A stretch of 14,095 nt of DNA from CAZXLT01 sp964641545 (GCA_964641545.1 CAZXLT010000016.1:1-14095), one strand, 5' to 3'; numbered from the stretch's first letter, positions 5,186 through 11,640 are shown. Numbers and translations are program-made. Notes: generated by a model from the letters alone, not told the origin.

Positions 5186-5439
5186 CACTCCGCCTTTATT
5201 GCATCGAGTGTTTTTCTAAGTTCAAGGTATGTCTTTAGCTCGCCCTCTTCGGCAGCTATCTCTTCGATACCAGTGGTGAGGTTCTGCGACATGCGGATAA
5301 ACGCAATCGCCATAGCCATCATCCCTGCCATTTCGGCTCTACCACCGCCTTCAGGGCTAATCTTACCGTTTTTGTATGTTACAACAGCGTATTGTTCTGC
5401 TGTCAATAGTTTTAGCGCTAATCTAAGTTTGGTGCCCAT
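5185..5439 (-). CDS. Unknown helical protein, 84 residues
   Basis: Starts at ATG 5439 with GAGGGA just upstream, 22 bases inside the helicase 3' end, and ends in TGA overlapping the next ATG. The sequence starts with a helix (LRLALKLLTAEQYAVV), has a Gly-rich turn (KISPEGGGRAEMAG, 26-39), a Met/Ala-rich hydrophobic segment (about 37-51) and a charged C-terminal helix. No cysteines or recognisable catalytic motif are present. I do not recognise it. Its place between a replicative helicase and ninG suggests an accessory role in replication or recombination, which is inference from context only. Confidence 0.75.
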   Translation of the reverse strand: MGTKLRLALKLLTAEQYAVVTYKNGKISPEGGGRAEMAGMMAMAIAFIRMSQNLTTGIEEIAAEEGELKTYLELRKTLDAIKAE

Positions 5440-6305
5440 GATCCCTCTTCCTCCAGCTTCCAGCCTTTTTGGGTTAATTGTACCGGGCGATCATCTAGTG
5501 GTCGGGACCGGTTCTTTTTTAAGTAAAACTCTAACTTTGCTTCACCATCATTTCTGAACACAAACCCTACCATGTCACTGTCTTGTTCTATTGACGAACT
5601 GCCTTTAAGGTTATGTAATGATGGTTTATATACCTTTTTCACCGTACCATCCTGAGCCATTATCCTTGTTGGGGTAACGTGTGACAGCAGTATGACGGGG
5701 AGATTGTGTTGCACGGCGCACTCTTTGAAGTGTTTCGTAATGCGGCTCAGTTCTCTCGGTTCGTTGTCTGCACTTCGGGAAAAGAAGTGAAGGTGATCTA
5801 TAACAACAAGACAAGCCCCCTCGTCCTTGGCTCGCTGCATAAGCACATCTATGTCCCTGTAGGACACCGCAGAGGCTCGCTGGATCAATATTCCGGCGTA
5901 ATCGTGCTCTGGTGTCATCTCATAGAATCTCTGGACCGCCTGGGCTCTTGTAAGCTCTAGGTTGACCATCAGCACCGGCTTTTGTTCTTTGGCGTATACG
6001 TTCTGTGCTATGTTCATGGCCAATAACGACTTACCGTGCCCGGTATCACCTCCGATTGTTAATAGCTCTCCGGGCAGGAGCGACCCCAATCGCGCATCTA
6101 TCCCCGGATAGCCGGTAGAAACGCCCATATACTTATGAGCGTTCTTGATGTACTCCATCGCCTCCTGTTCAAACTCAATGAGATAGGCTATCTCTGTCTT
6201 TTCGGAGAGTTCCAAAAGGTCTTCGGCTGCACCCTGTTCGATGAGCTCGAAGATTGAATTGACTTTACGCCTCTGGGCGTTCTCTTCTTGTCTCTGGGAG
6301 CCCAT
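5418..6305 (-). CDS. dnaB: DnaB-like replicative helicase (SF4 ATPase), short form
   Basis: A 295-residue RecA-fold helicase. Walker A is GGDTGHGKS (85-93), the catalytic-Glu region NLELTR (115-120), Walker B LVVIDHLHF (166-174), motif H3 region ILLSHV (205-210), the DnaB-type KGSSSIEQDSDMV (234-246) and an arginine-finger-like KKNRSRP (263-269). It has only about 60 residues before the ATPase core, so the large N-terminal primase-interaction domain of cellular DnaB is missing; such short forms are common in phages. It should unwind DNA at the phage fork as a hexamer. No helicase loader, primase or polymerase is visible here. The start at 6305 is firm, with AAGGAGG seven bases upstream inside the preceding gene. 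Confidence 0.9.
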   Translation of the reverse strand: MGSQRQEENAQRRKVNSIFELIEQGAAEDLLELSEKTEIAYLIEFEQEAMEYIKNAHKYMGVSTGYPGIDARLGSLLPGELLTIGGDTGHGKSLLAMNIAQNVYAKEQKPVLMVNLELTRAQAVQRFYEMTPEHDYAGILIQRASAVSYRDIDVLMQRAKDEGACLVVIDHLHFFSRSADNEPRELSRITKHFKECAVQHNLPVILLSHVTPTRIMAQDGTVKKVYKPSLHNLKGSSSIEQDSDMVGFVFRNDGEAKLEFYLKKNRSRPLDDRPVQLTQKGWKLEEEGSWAPNLD

Positions 6306-6489
6306 ATGACACCCTCCTTAATCTTTCGTAATAGTCGGCTCGCTTTTCCTTGAGTATCTTTGAGAACTCGTAGTCCTTCTCTTCCAGCGACCTTAAGATT
6401 GCTGCCTCCAGCCCGCCTATCGCCATCAATAAGTCGTGGATCCGCTTTTCGCGGTCGTTTACGTCTGGTGTGGGGTCCGTAGGCTTCAT
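6265..6489 (-). CDS. Unknown charged helical protein, 74 residues
   Basis: A small frame overlapping the helicase start by 41 bases. After MKPTDPTPDVND it is a long charged amphipathic helix (about 13-55, containing LLMAIGGLEAAILRSLEEKD) followed by a basic tail. The heptad-like pattern suggests a coiled-coil or helical-hairpin protein. The ribosome site is weak. An alternative frame (6188-6505) exists but is low-complexity and basic, and I rejected it. Its place directly before the helicase invites the idea of a loader or regulator, but there is no motif to support that. Confidence 0.65.
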   Translation of the reverse strand: MKPTDPTPDVNDREKRIHDLLMAIGGLEAAILRSLEEKDYEFSKILKEKRADYYERLRRVSYGLPETRRERPEA

Positions 6490-6501
6490 AGTCGTTCCAT
6501 T

Positions 6502-6807
6502 TCATTTGAGTTTAGGTTTAATACCTTTTTTATCCATGCGGCGGTGACAGTAAACGCACAATCTTGCCCAGTTACTACGTTCGCGAGAAGTTTTGTTGGT
6601 TAGGTTGGCCCATTCAAATCGGTGGTAGTTTGGGAATTCGCAGTTGAGGTTGTCGCAGGTAGTTGCTTTACCAAAGTTCTTGACTATCCACATATGAAGG
6701 GCTCTATAACCAACTTTGTCGCCCTTCCATCTTGGATGATTTTCTGGCGTGAGGGTGTCCATGTGCGTCTTCTGTGCGGCACGACACGCCGGGGATATAA
6801 CGCCCAT
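6502..6807 (-). CDS. HNH homing-type endonuclease
   Basis: A 101-residue HNH protein of the free-standing phage kind. It has HPRWKGDKVGYRALHMWIV (24-42), CDNLNC (51-56), FEWANLTNK (64-72), then RLCVYCHRRMD (82-92). The two Cys pairs form the structural zinc site, and FEWAN with CHRRMD supplies the beta-beta-alpha-metal core. The first His position is occupied by Glu/Trp-type residues (FEWAN), as in many phage relatives. The start at 6807 overlaps the previous stop by one base (TGATG); Met16 (6762) is an alternative. Such genes usually nick DNA near their own site and spread by recombination, or serve in recombination or packaging. It sits between two small genes without breaking either. Confidence 0.85.
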   Translation of the reverse strand: MGVISPACRAAQKTHMDTLTPENHPRWKGDKVGYRALHMWIVKNFGKATTCDNLNCEFPNYHRFEWANLTNKTSRERSNWARLCVYCHRRMDKKGIKPKLK

Positions 6808-7193
6808 CAGTACTGTGCCTTATCTGAGCCGACCTGAACCTTTAGCGAAGATTGCACCGAAGATACTAAGCTGTCGCAATATCTCATGTAGTTCTTCAGA
6901 CGTTCTGCGCCCACCTCAAGCTCGATCAGATCCTGTTCGTACTTAAGCGCGTCACTGGCCGGGGACTTCTTCACACCATCTTTGATGAACTTGTCGTATC
7001 GTGCTGCCCTCGTGCGTCGGAACTCTAGTTCCGCGTCAGCTACTTTGTTCACCAACTGCACGAGCAACATACGTATCTTGACAATCGCCTCAGAAAGTGC
7101 TACAGGATTGTTTATCTCCACGCCGTTGGCGGTGTTGACAATCAACTGCGTCTGGAACTTCTCTATCTGGGAGATGATTGTTTCGGTGTCCAT
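6807..7193 (-). CDS. Unknown coiled-coil protein in recombination cluster, 128 residues
   Basis: An all-helical protein coupled to both neighbours by one-base overlaps (TAATG upstream, TGATG downstream). N-terminal helices (1-56) are followed by FRRTRAARYDKFIKDGVKKSPASDALKYEQDLIELE (58-93) and a final amphipathic helix. The ARYDKF...G..KS.A stretch, where a short Gly/Lys loop joins two helices, resembles small proteins often encoded beside phage recombination genes, but I cannot name the family. It has one cysteine and no catalytic motif. A structural or accessory DNA-recombination role is inferred from position between the nuclease/OB-like pair and the helicase. Confidence 0.8.
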   Translation of the reverse strand: MDTETIISQIEKFQTQLIVNTANGVEINNPVALSEAIVKIRMLLVQLVNKVADAELEFRRTRAARYDKFIKDGVKKSPASDALKYEQDLIELEVGAERLKNYMRYCDSLVSSVQSSLKVQVGSDKAQY

Positions 7194-7705
7194 TACTTAT
7201 TAGCCGGTATTGCTTTCTTTACACCAAAGATTTCTTGTACGTTTTTTGGCGCTTCAACTGTTGGCTCGGCGGTTACTGTAACCTCCACCTGTTCCGTGAG
7301 ATCTGAGGCGTCATATAGGGCTTTTGCGTATGCTTTGACTGCCTGAGCCCATTCTGATGGGTTGAGCGGTTTTTCTGCGGTAGCCATTACATAAGCTGCG
7401 GCGTTATTGATCGCCATGCCCTGACGCTGGCCGTCTGAGTTGTCTTTGTAGGCTGGGCGTTTAGGCTGGTCAGATGATCTGGTGATACCGGATGATGGAC
7501 CGCCCGGGTTCCATTCCTTCTTAGCTTTCTTGAACTTATTACCTTCGATGTGGCCGTCTTGCTTCTGACCTTCAGTGGGGGCAGTCTTGTACCACATTTG
7601 GAACGTCTGTTCGCTCTCAGCAAACTTGACGTAGTATTCCGTGCCGTAGGTAGGATCACTCTTGCCAGTTGCCATTACTGATTGTATAGTATATGTTTCG
7701 TCCAT
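7193..7705 (-). CDS. Possible OB-fold ssDNA-binding partner of the nuclease
   Basis: A 170-residue protein seven bases after the PD-(D/E)XK nuclease, with its AAAGG ribosome site at the end of that gene. Residues 1-58 are beta-rich (YTIQSVMATGKSDPTYGTEY then YVKFAESEQTFQMWYKTAPT), with aromatic and basic residues typical of a small OB-like barrel. Residues 58-95 are a basic, Gly/Pro/Ser-rich linker, 95-136 are helical (NNAAAYVMATAEKPLNPSEW), and the end is Val/Thr/Pro-rich. Phage exonucleases are commonly paired with a DNA-binding or annealing protein, so this is a candidate partner. I do not recognise a Red-beta, Erf or RecT motif. The fold is a guess from pattern, and the gene itself is secure. 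Confidence 0.8.
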   Translation of the reverse strand: MDETYTIQSVMATGKSDPTYGTEYYVKFAESEQTFQMWYKTAPTEGQKQDGHIEGNKFKKAKKEWNPGGPSSGITRSSDQPKRPAYKDNSDGQRQGMAINNAAAYVMATAEKPLNPSEWAQAVKAYAKALYDASDLTEQVEVTVTAEPTVEAPKNVQEIFGVKKAIPANK

Positions 7706-7711
7706 TATTTT

Positions 7712-8674
7712 TTACCTTTTTTTAAATTTATATTCCCACGTTTCATTCATGTGATACGTGTTAAAACAACTAATATACGCTTTCGCGCAGTCTTGCGGGC
7801 TCATGCCAAAGTCGCTGGCCCATACTACCCGGGGTTCACCTCCTTCCTTATCGAAGTTAGCAGCAAACAGATCATCGACCCACTTGCCAGTTCGTTCAAA
7901 CTCTGCCTGGGCCAAACCGCCTTCGACGAGGTGGTCCGAATGACTTCGGGCGTTNNNNNNNNNNAAACCGCCCAACTGGTAAAAATACTCAACTGAAATA
8001 CCGTCGGTGTTCCACTCTGATCGGTTAGTGGACTTCCAATCACCAATACAATGCTTACCGTTCATCATGCCTCTGAAGTCACCCTGCCCTGAATAGCCAA
8101 ACAGCAACGAGAACACGAGGAACTCAATACCATCAGCGTCTGGCTTGGGCTTGAAAAAATTGTCAAACATGATAAAACTATCCCACATACCTTTTGTATC
8201 GGTGGTAATAACGGGGATTGTTTTGTGATTAGACTTGTAGAAGTTCTCGATACTGGAGTGCATCCATGTACCAAGTTCTTTACCGATCTTTGATTTCTCT
8301 TTGTAGGCGGCTTTGCACTTTGCGTACCACGGGTACAGTTTTGTGAACCGATAATAGCTCATCACCGGCTTGTCGTCTTCGGTGCGGAGCTTCTTGTCCA
8401 TCGCCGATTTGTCTATAAAGAATTGTTCGATCTGTTCTGGGGTAAGTGGTCTTACGATAAGCTCTTCAAGGAGCGCTTCAACGCCCACCTTAGCCCCCCA
8501 CGGCGTCAGAAACGCTTTAGGGACTACGGCTAGTGGAGCGGTTATACCATGCGTTGGCCGAAAGTCAGTCCATGTGCCATCATTCAGCCTATACGCGAAT
8601 GTATAAGAGTGTGTATCAGCAGAATCATCAAATACTACGTCAACTTCTTGACCATTTGGGAATGTTAGTATCAT
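7712..8674 (-). CDS. PD-(D/E)XK exonuclease (RecB/Cas4-like phage nuclease), interrupted by N run
   Basis: A 320-residue nuclease. After an N-terminal region (1-60) with HGITAPLAVVPKAFLTPWG, the catalytic core shows GTWMHSSIENF (135-145, the conserved His), EFLVFS (184-189), GQGDFRG (196-202, Asp of the PD motif), GDWKS (211-215, the D/E-x-K) and YFYQLGG (230-236, the Gln motif). This is the layout of RecB-family and phage recombination exonucleases that resect double-stranded ends. Ten undetermined bases (7955-7964) fall just after the Gln motif; the frame continues on both sides, so the gene is probably intact, though the true gap length is unknown. GAGG lies just before ATG 8674. It is the first gene after promoter 8738-8766. 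Confidence 0.88.
   Translation of the reverse strand: MILTFPNGQEVDVVFDDSADTHSYTFAYRLNDGTWTDFRPTHGITAPLAVVPKAFLTPWGAKVGVEALLEELIVRPLTPEQIEQFFIDKSAMDKKLRTEDDKPVMSYYRFTKLYPWYAKCKAAYKEKSKIGKELGTWMHSSIENFYKSNHKTIPVITTDTKGMWDSFIMFDNFFKPKPDADGIEFLVFSLLFGYSGQGDFRGMMNGKHCIGDWKSTNRSEWNTDGISVEYFYQLGGXXXXNARSHSDHLVEGGLAQAEFERTGKWVDDLFAANFDKEGGEPRVVWASDFGMSPQDCAKAYISCFNTYHMNETWEYKFKKR
7955..7964. other. Assembly gap (10 N)
   Basis: Ten undetermined bases inside the nuclease gene. The reading frame happens to be kept by ten Ns plus flanks, but the real length and residues here are unknown. Confidence 0.99.
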
Positions 8675-8703
8675 TACGCCTCATTTTTGTTTCACTTTTG
8701 TAT

Positions 8704-8722
8704 AGATTCTTTTAGCGAATCT
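8704..8722 (-). promoter_or_regulatory. Hairpin in the nuclease mRNA leader
   Basis: AGATTC and GAATCT form six-base arms around a seven-base loop, about 10-30 bases downstream of the predicted start of the nuclease transcript and about 30 bases before its start codon. It is AU-rich and has no T-tract, so a terminator is unlikely; it may protect the 5' end or be a protein site. Confidence 0.45.
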
Positions 8723-8737
8723 TTAGGGAGCACCCCT

Positions 8738-8766
8738 ATACTAGCATGAGCGCAATGAAAATGCAA
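8738..8766 (-). promoter_or_regulatory. Sigma70-type promoter for the nuclease/helicase/ninG block
   Basis: On the minus strand TTGCAT (8766-8761), a 17-base spacer and TAGTAT (8743-8738), with TGC before the -10 (extended -10). It lies in the only gap (8675-8774) between the HTH gene and the nuclease gene. Both hexamers are 4 of 6 matches; the spacing and extended -10 raise confidence. Confidence 0.6.
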
Positions 8767-8774
8767 CAATATTT

Positions 8775-9005
8775 CTAGTGGTTATCCACAGGTTTGGCTG
8801 GCTTTACTTTTGATTGGAATAACCCAGCTTCTGCCATGACTTCAGCCTTTATAGACGCCCGTTCGTACATGTTTCGGACGGTGTTATTACTAACCCCTAA
8901 AACTTTACCGAGATACCGGTAGCTGGCGCCATTGCTGACCATTATGTATATCATAATCTCTGACTCTGTCAACTGTGTTGCTTGAATTGCTTTTATGCTT
9001 TGCAT
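8775..9005 (-). CDS. Small helix-turn-helix DNA-binding protein
   Basis: A 76-residue protein whose start codon overlaps the previous stop (TAATG). Residues 12-50 (LTESEIMIYIMVSNGASYRY then LGKVLGVSNNTVRNMYERA) have the layout of a sigma-region-4/LuxR-type HTH: Leu-Thr-x-x-Glu entry, a turn at NGASY, then the recognition helix after GVSNNTVRN. The C-terminal tail is Lys/Pro-rich. It is likely a phage transcription regulator. It is last in block 1, directly upstream of promoter 8738-8766, so that promoter or the operator at 11686-11716 are natural candidate targets (inference). The TTATCCACA DnaA-box match falls in its last codons. Confidence 0.8.
   Translation of the reverse strand: MQSIKAIQATQLTESEIMIYIMVSNGASYRYLGKVLGVSNNTVRNMYERASIKAEVMAEAGLFQSKVKPAKPVDNH
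8782..8790 (+). promoter_or_regulatory. DnaA box TTATCCACA (perfect 9-mer)
   Basis: An exact match to the consensus high-affinity DnaA box, located in the last codons of the HTH gene and 16 bases upstream of the -35 of promoter 8738-8766. A second perfect copy lies at 11671-11679 on the other strand. Confidence 0.45.
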
Positions 9006-9298
9006 TATTTTACCTCCGTTGCGCCTCTCGTTGCCTCTGGGGCAATACGATAACCGTCTTTATGTTTTATAAGTGGCGTCAGGGTGGATAAGTGGATAAT
9101 CCTATCTGGTTGGCCCTTTAGGTGACAGTATGAGTATTTCTCTCCTAGATTGCGAAAGATGAATACAACCTCTGTTCGTCTATGTATACCGCTGACCTGT
9201 CGTTCTGTTATATAATCGTAAATTTGCGAATTAGTGGGGACGTCCTTTAATTGGACAATCCCCTCTAACCTCTCTAATAGCTTCTTTTCTGTTAGCAT
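9005..9298 (-). CDS. Unknown protein, 97 residues
   Basis: The start is set at ATG 9298 because GGAGG lies five bases upstream; a longer frame to 9310 would place its start inside that site. Residues 1-35 are helical (LTEKKLLERLEGIVQLKDVP then TNSQIYDYITERQV). Residues 40-90 look beta-rich, with EVVFIFRNLGEKYSYCHLKG and a basic end. It has one cysteine. I do not recognise the family. It is located between SSB and the HTH protein and is translationally coupled to the latter (TAATG). Confidence 0.78.
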   Translation of the reverse strand: MLTEKKLLERLEGIVQLKDVPTNSQIYDYITERQVSGIHRRTEVVFIFRNLGEKYSYCHLKGQPDRIIHLSTLTPLIKHKDGYRIAPEATRGATEVK

Positions 9299-9323
9299 GT
9301 TCACCTCCATGAACTCAACCTCA

Positions 9324-9665
9324 CTAGTCGTTTACAACACGGTCAATGAATGTCACATCGTTCGCCATTACTTCAACTTTGCTCTTTTTGACACCTTCAG
9401 CTTCCCATGAGCGGGACTGTAGCCGGCCGGTAACGAGTACCTTGCTGCCTTTGTGGGTGTTTTCTGATACCTGTTGCGCTAGTGTACTCCACGCTACGCA
9501 ATCAATATAGTCAGTAGCTTCTTGCCAATTACCACTAGCGTCTTTATAGCTCCTGTTGAGCGCGAGACTAAAGCTAGTGACATCTTGACCGTTAGGCGTT
9601 TGCCTTAGCTCTGGATCCCGCGTCAGGTTGCCCATTAGTGTTACTGCGTTTAATGACTTAGCCAT
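9324..9665 (-). CDS. ssb: Single-stranded DNA-binding protein, tail-less
   Basis: A 113-residue OB-fold SSB: VTLMGNLTRDPELRQTPNGQ (8-27), SFSLALNRSYKD (31-42), WQEATDYIDCVAWSTLAQQV (47-66), GSKVLVTGRLQSRSW (73-87), and a final VEVMANDVTF. It coats single-stranded DNA at replication and recombination sites. Unlike cellular SSBs of about 150-180 residues, it stops right after the OB-fold (FIDRVVND) with no Gly/Pro-rich linker and no acidic DDIPF tip. Free-standing OB-fold SSBs occur in phages, but here a DDIPF-ended protein is encoded elsewhere (1471-1728). GGGAGG precedes ATG 9665; the start overlaps the 46-residue gene by eight bases. Confidence 0.95.
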   Translation of the reverse strand: MAKSLNAVTLMGNLTRDPELRQTPNGQDVTSFSLALNRSYKDASGNWQEATDYIDCVAWSTLAQQVSENTHKGSKVLVTGRLQSRSWEAEGVKKSKVEVMANDVTFIDRVVND

Positions 9666-9798
9666 TTTTTAATCCTCCCGAATTAGTGGTTGTTGATTTT
9701 GCTTTTGCCGAATTAGTGTGTTTTTTGCGTGGCTTCTCCTTTTCGTTAATGCTAAATACCAGATATAATGCCCCAAAGGCTAGTAAAACCTCAATCAT
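9658..9798 (-). CDS. Small single-pass membrane peptide, 46 residues
   Basis: Starts at ATG 9798 with a strong ribosome site (AAGGAGG, seven bases spacing), and its TAA lies inside the first codons of ssb. Residues 1-16 (MIEVLLAFGALYLVFS) form a short hydrophobic helix. The rest is polar and basic (NEKEKPRKKH, then two TNS-containing segments arising from an imperfect repeat around AATTAGTG on the plus strand). The short N-terminal anchor with a basic cytoplasmic tail is typical of small phage membrane peptides. The function is unknown. Coupling to ssb suggests it may mainly share regulation with replication genes. Confidence 0.72.
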   Translation of the reverse strand: MIEVLLAFGALYLVFSINEKEKPRKKHTNSAKAKSTTTNSGGLKNG

Positions 9799-9810
9799 AT
9801 TATAGCCTCC

Positions 9811-10092
9811 TTACTGTCTCTGTGGGTTATAGGTTGGCTGTACTACACGGTAGCCTATCACTGGCTGTAAAGCGTGGTACTCACCATTCCATGTACTGCC
9901 ATCGCCGTGCTTTACTTTGAGTGTGCGTGTATCGTTGTAGTTATTGACTCGTAGGTCGCTCATGACGCTCTGTGCTTGCGTCTGTTGCGGATAATCTGGT
10001 AAGTGGCCTAGTACTTCAGTTGCGAGATAAAAGCCCGCTAGAAGGCCTATAAATAGCCCGATTAGTACGCCTGTTACTTTTGGTACATTCAT
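9811..10092 (-). CDS. Membrane-anchored unknown protein, 93 residues
   Basis: The start at ATG 10092 is preferred over one at 10116 because it overlaps the TGA of the upstream 57-residue gene as ATGA. It has a hydrophobic Gly/Leu-rich segment at about 7-27 (VTGVLIGLFIGLLAGFYLA), then a polar region from LPDYPQQTQAQ onward containing a beta-like stretch (RTLKVKHGDGSTWNGEYHAL) and a Pro/Gln-rich end. This is a signal-anchor layout: a small domain exposed outside the membrane or in the periplasmic-equivalent space. There are no lipobox or catalytic residues. The family is unknown; superinfection exclusion is a possibility based on layout only. Confidence 0.75.
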   Translation of the reverse strand: MNVPKVTGVLIGLFIGLLAGFYLATEVLGHLPDYPQQTQAQSVMSDLRVNNYNDTRTLKVKHGDGSTWNGEYHALQPVIGYRVVQPTYNPQRQ

Positions 10093-10262
10093 TGTGGTAT
10101 ATTCTCCCTTGTCCATATTACATTCTTAATATATTCTTTGGCTTCTTTCAGTGTATTGACTGAACTGTACCAGATGCCGTGCTTGTAGATGTCGTATTTC
10201 CATTTGCCGTTGACAACGTGCAGCTCAAAGCCTCGGTATTTCTTAATTTGCGGCTTGCTCAT
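10089..10262 (-). CDS. Small unknown protein, 57 residues (beta-hairpin plus helix)
   Basis: Starts at ATG 10262, 20 bases inside the previous gene, with AAGGGTGA just upstream, and ends in TGA overlapping the next start (ATGA). The sequence has KKYRGFELHVVNGKWKYDIY (7-26), which alternates like a beta hairpin, then KHGIWYSSVNTLKEAKEYI (27-45), which ends in a helix. The aromatic-rich sheet followed by a T-L-K-E-A-K helix resembles many small phage proteins in which a short sheet packs on one helix. I do not recognise a named family. Overlaps at both ends and the good ribosome site make it a convincing gene despite its size. Confidence 0.78.
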   Translation of the reverse strand: MSKPQIKKYRGFELHVVNGKWKYDIYKHGIWYSSVNTLKEAKEYIKNVIWTRENIPQ

Positions 10263-10473
10263 CTTCACCCTTTTCTAGCCCACAGGCTGTTAAAAACTTG
10301 GTCCGATCAAAATTGCTGTAGGTTTGTGCCATCGCCCCACTAAGCTTGCTGACTGTCATATACCAAGTATCATACTTGCCGTTGTTATATTTTTTGTGTG
10401 CCGTTTGAATTTCTGCAAATTGCATTACATCGCGCAACACTTCCGCTATAAGTTCATATTCTTTTTGGTTCAT
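10243..10473 (-). CDS. Unknown phage protein, 76 residues
   Basis: Coupled to the upstream gene by ATGA. It begins MNQKEYELIAEVLRDVMQFA and ends with SNFDRTKFLTACGLEKGEDE. The start (K-x-Y-E-L-I-A-x-V) and the FDRxKFLxACG motif near residues 54-65 recur, as I recall, in many small phage proteins of early operons whose role is undescribed. It is helical throughout with a short acidic tail. It carries no enzyme motif. The recurrence of the end motif gives confidence that the frame is real, not that a function is known. Confidence 0.8.
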   Translation of the reverse strand: MNQKEYELIAEVLRDVMQFAEIQTAHKKYNNGKYDTWYMTVSKLSGAMAQTYSNFDRTKFLTACGLEKGEDEQAAN

Positions 10474-11030
10474 GCTGTAACCTCTTTCACTTCCCAGTTA
10501 TGGTTATTTTGAAAACAGTTTACTGTAGCTTTTGCATCGTCTTCATAACGAAACAGTGTTGCCTCTTTCTCTGTATATTTCCATCTAGCAACGCCCGCGC
10601 CCTTGCGCTGTTTGAAGTACACCGTTTGCCCAAGTGTGTAGGGTGATTGTTTGGTGATCGCATAGCGCGGTTTTGGTGCTGGTGTTTGCCATGCTTTAGC
10701 TAACAGCTCATAGTATGCCCGCTTGTTTTCGCGTGTTTCTTTGCTATCTTCCCAGTTACCGCGCCAGTCAAATGCTTTATATTCTGGCATGTGTCGCAAT
10801 ACCTCAAGCTGTCGCGTGTATTTATTGCTACCACCTTGAAAATTGCCTTGTTCGTAGCCCGCAAATACTTCGATCTCCCCGCCTAGCTTGCCCGTAAAGG
10901 GGTTAGCCTCATGCCTGTATGTCATTTGCCATTCTGATGGTGTACGTGGCCAGACGTTATTGCTGGCACTCTTGATTGTAACCGTGCCATCTGATGACAC
11001 TTTTGCGCTTCTTACTATTTCGTAACTCAT
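10470..11030 (-). CDS. Unknown protein, 186 residues
   Basis: Coupled upstream by TAATG and downstream by ATGA. The N-terminal part (1-60) is beta-rich: YEIVRSAKVSSDGTVTIKSA, followed by NNVWPRTPSEWQMTYRHEAN. The middle (65-115) is helical and charged, including a WRGNWEDSKETRENKRAYYE segment. The C-terminal part has QTVYFKQRKG and LFRYEDDAKATVNCFQNNHN. It is rich in Trp, Tyr, Arg and Asn, with one cysteine. No known family is recognised. It is one of the longest genes of block 1 and is likely an early protein. Since it follows the strongest promoter in the window, it may act in host takeover, but that is only position-based. Confidence 0.8.
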   Translation of the reverse strand: MSYEIVRSAKVSSDGTVTIKSASNNVWPRTPSEWQMTYRHEANPFTGKLGGEIEVFAGYEQGNFQGGSNKYTRQLEVLRHMPEYKAFDWRGNWEDSKETRENKRAYYELLAKAWQTPAPKPRYAITKQSPYTLGQTVYFKQRKGAGVARWKYTEKEATLFRYEDDAKATVNCFQNNHNWEVKEVTA

Positions 11031-11407
11031 TATACAACCTCCTTTTGGTCGTCTAGGTCGTCAAGTCCGTGGTAGCAGTCCTCAAAGTCGTCAACCATGC
11101 TTGTGTAGTCCCATGATGTACCGAAGTGGCATATTGCAAGGAAGTAAGTATCTAACATGCCGCTGTAAGTGATGTATTGATTGTGGCGAGCATCTGTTTC
11201 GTCGAGTATTTCATTATGATAAGTGCAAATCTTATTCTGATAGTTGAACTCGCATAATTGCAAACTGCCCTCGAAGTTATCCCAAACAGAGGGGTCAACC
11301 TCTGGGATATTATTCATTAGTACCATGTTGCAACCGTTGATTAGTTTATTGAACTGGTCGCGCCGTGCTTGTGCTTTGGCGCTGTAAATGTTCATTGTTT
11401 TATTCAT
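11030..11407 (-). CDS. Unknown acidic protein, 125 residues
   Basis: GGGGAG lies eight bases before ATG 11407; the in-frame Met5 is a weaker alternative. After a short basic start (MNKTMNIYSAKAQARRDQFN) the protein is helical, aromatic and strongly acidic. It contains NIPEVDPSVWDNFEGSLQLC (33-52), an ICTYHNEILDETDARH segment and an end dense in Asp (MVDDFEDCYHGLDDLDDQ). The net charge is strongly negative. Small acidic early phage proteins sometimes mimic DNA and inhibit host nucleases or repressors. That is a generic possibility here, not a recognised homology. It is the second gene of block 1. Confidence 0.78.
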   Translation of the reverse strand: MNKTMNIYSAKAQARRDQFNKLINGCNMVLMNNIPEVDPSVWDNFEGSLQLCEFNYQNKICTYHNEILDETDARHNQYITYSGMLDTYFLAICHFGTSWDYTSMVDDFEDCYHGLDDLDDQKEVV

Positions 11408-11409
11408 GG

Positions 11410-11496
11410 CTAGAACTCCCCACCGTGTTTGATTACGCGTGGTGATCGAGGTTTGATAGTTCGTGCCTCGTAGTTGATAAAAGTGTATTTTCTCAT
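11410..11496 (-). CDS. Tiny basic peptide, first gene of block 1 (28 residues)
   Basis: ATG 11496 is preceded by AGGAG at nine bases spacing, and the frame ends at TAG 11410-11412, a few bases before the next ATG. The peptide (MRKYTFINYEARTIKPRSPR plus VIKHGGEF) is basic and Tyr-rich. Its end supplies the GGGGAG ribosome site of the next gene, so it may serve as a leader peptide for coupling, or be a true small protein. Evidence is the start signal and position only. Confidence 0.5.
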   Translation of the reverse strand: MRKYTFINYEARTIKPRSPRVIKHGGEF

Positions 11497-11520
11497 AGCG
11501 TCGTGCTCCTGTTGTTTAAT

Positions 11521-11559
11521 GTGGTAGTTCGCTCTATTTATCCCCGCAGGTGGTAGTTC
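11521..11559. repeat. Direct repeat GTGGTAGTTC in block-1 leader
   Basis: Two exact 10-base copies at 11521-11530 and 11550-11559 (29 bases apart), in the untranslated leader between promoter 11604-11632 and the first small gene. This could be a protein- or RNA-binding site. Confidence 0.45.
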
Positions 11560-11603
11560 AAACTTGACTAGCTTTTTGTGGGGTGTTCGATTGAACTGAC
11601 TAC

Positions 11604-11632
11604 ATAGTACACCATGGATATTAGTATGTCAA
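11604..11632 (-). promoter_or_regulatory. Strong sigma70-type promoter for block 1 (early genes)
   Basis: On the minus strand TTGACA (11632-11627), a 17-base spacer, TACTAT (11609-11604). The -35 is perfect, the spacing optimal and the -10 is 4 of 6. It is the closest to consensus of the minus-strand promoters seen here and would drive the string of small genes down to the HTH gene. Confidence 0.8.
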
Positions 11633-11640
11633 TACTTTTC

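Noticed and set aside
6188..6505. 105-codon minus frame over the 74-residue gene and helicase start
   Set aside because: Low-complexity basic sequence; the competing 74-residue frame has a convincing helical pattern and the helicase start is fixed by a strong SD.
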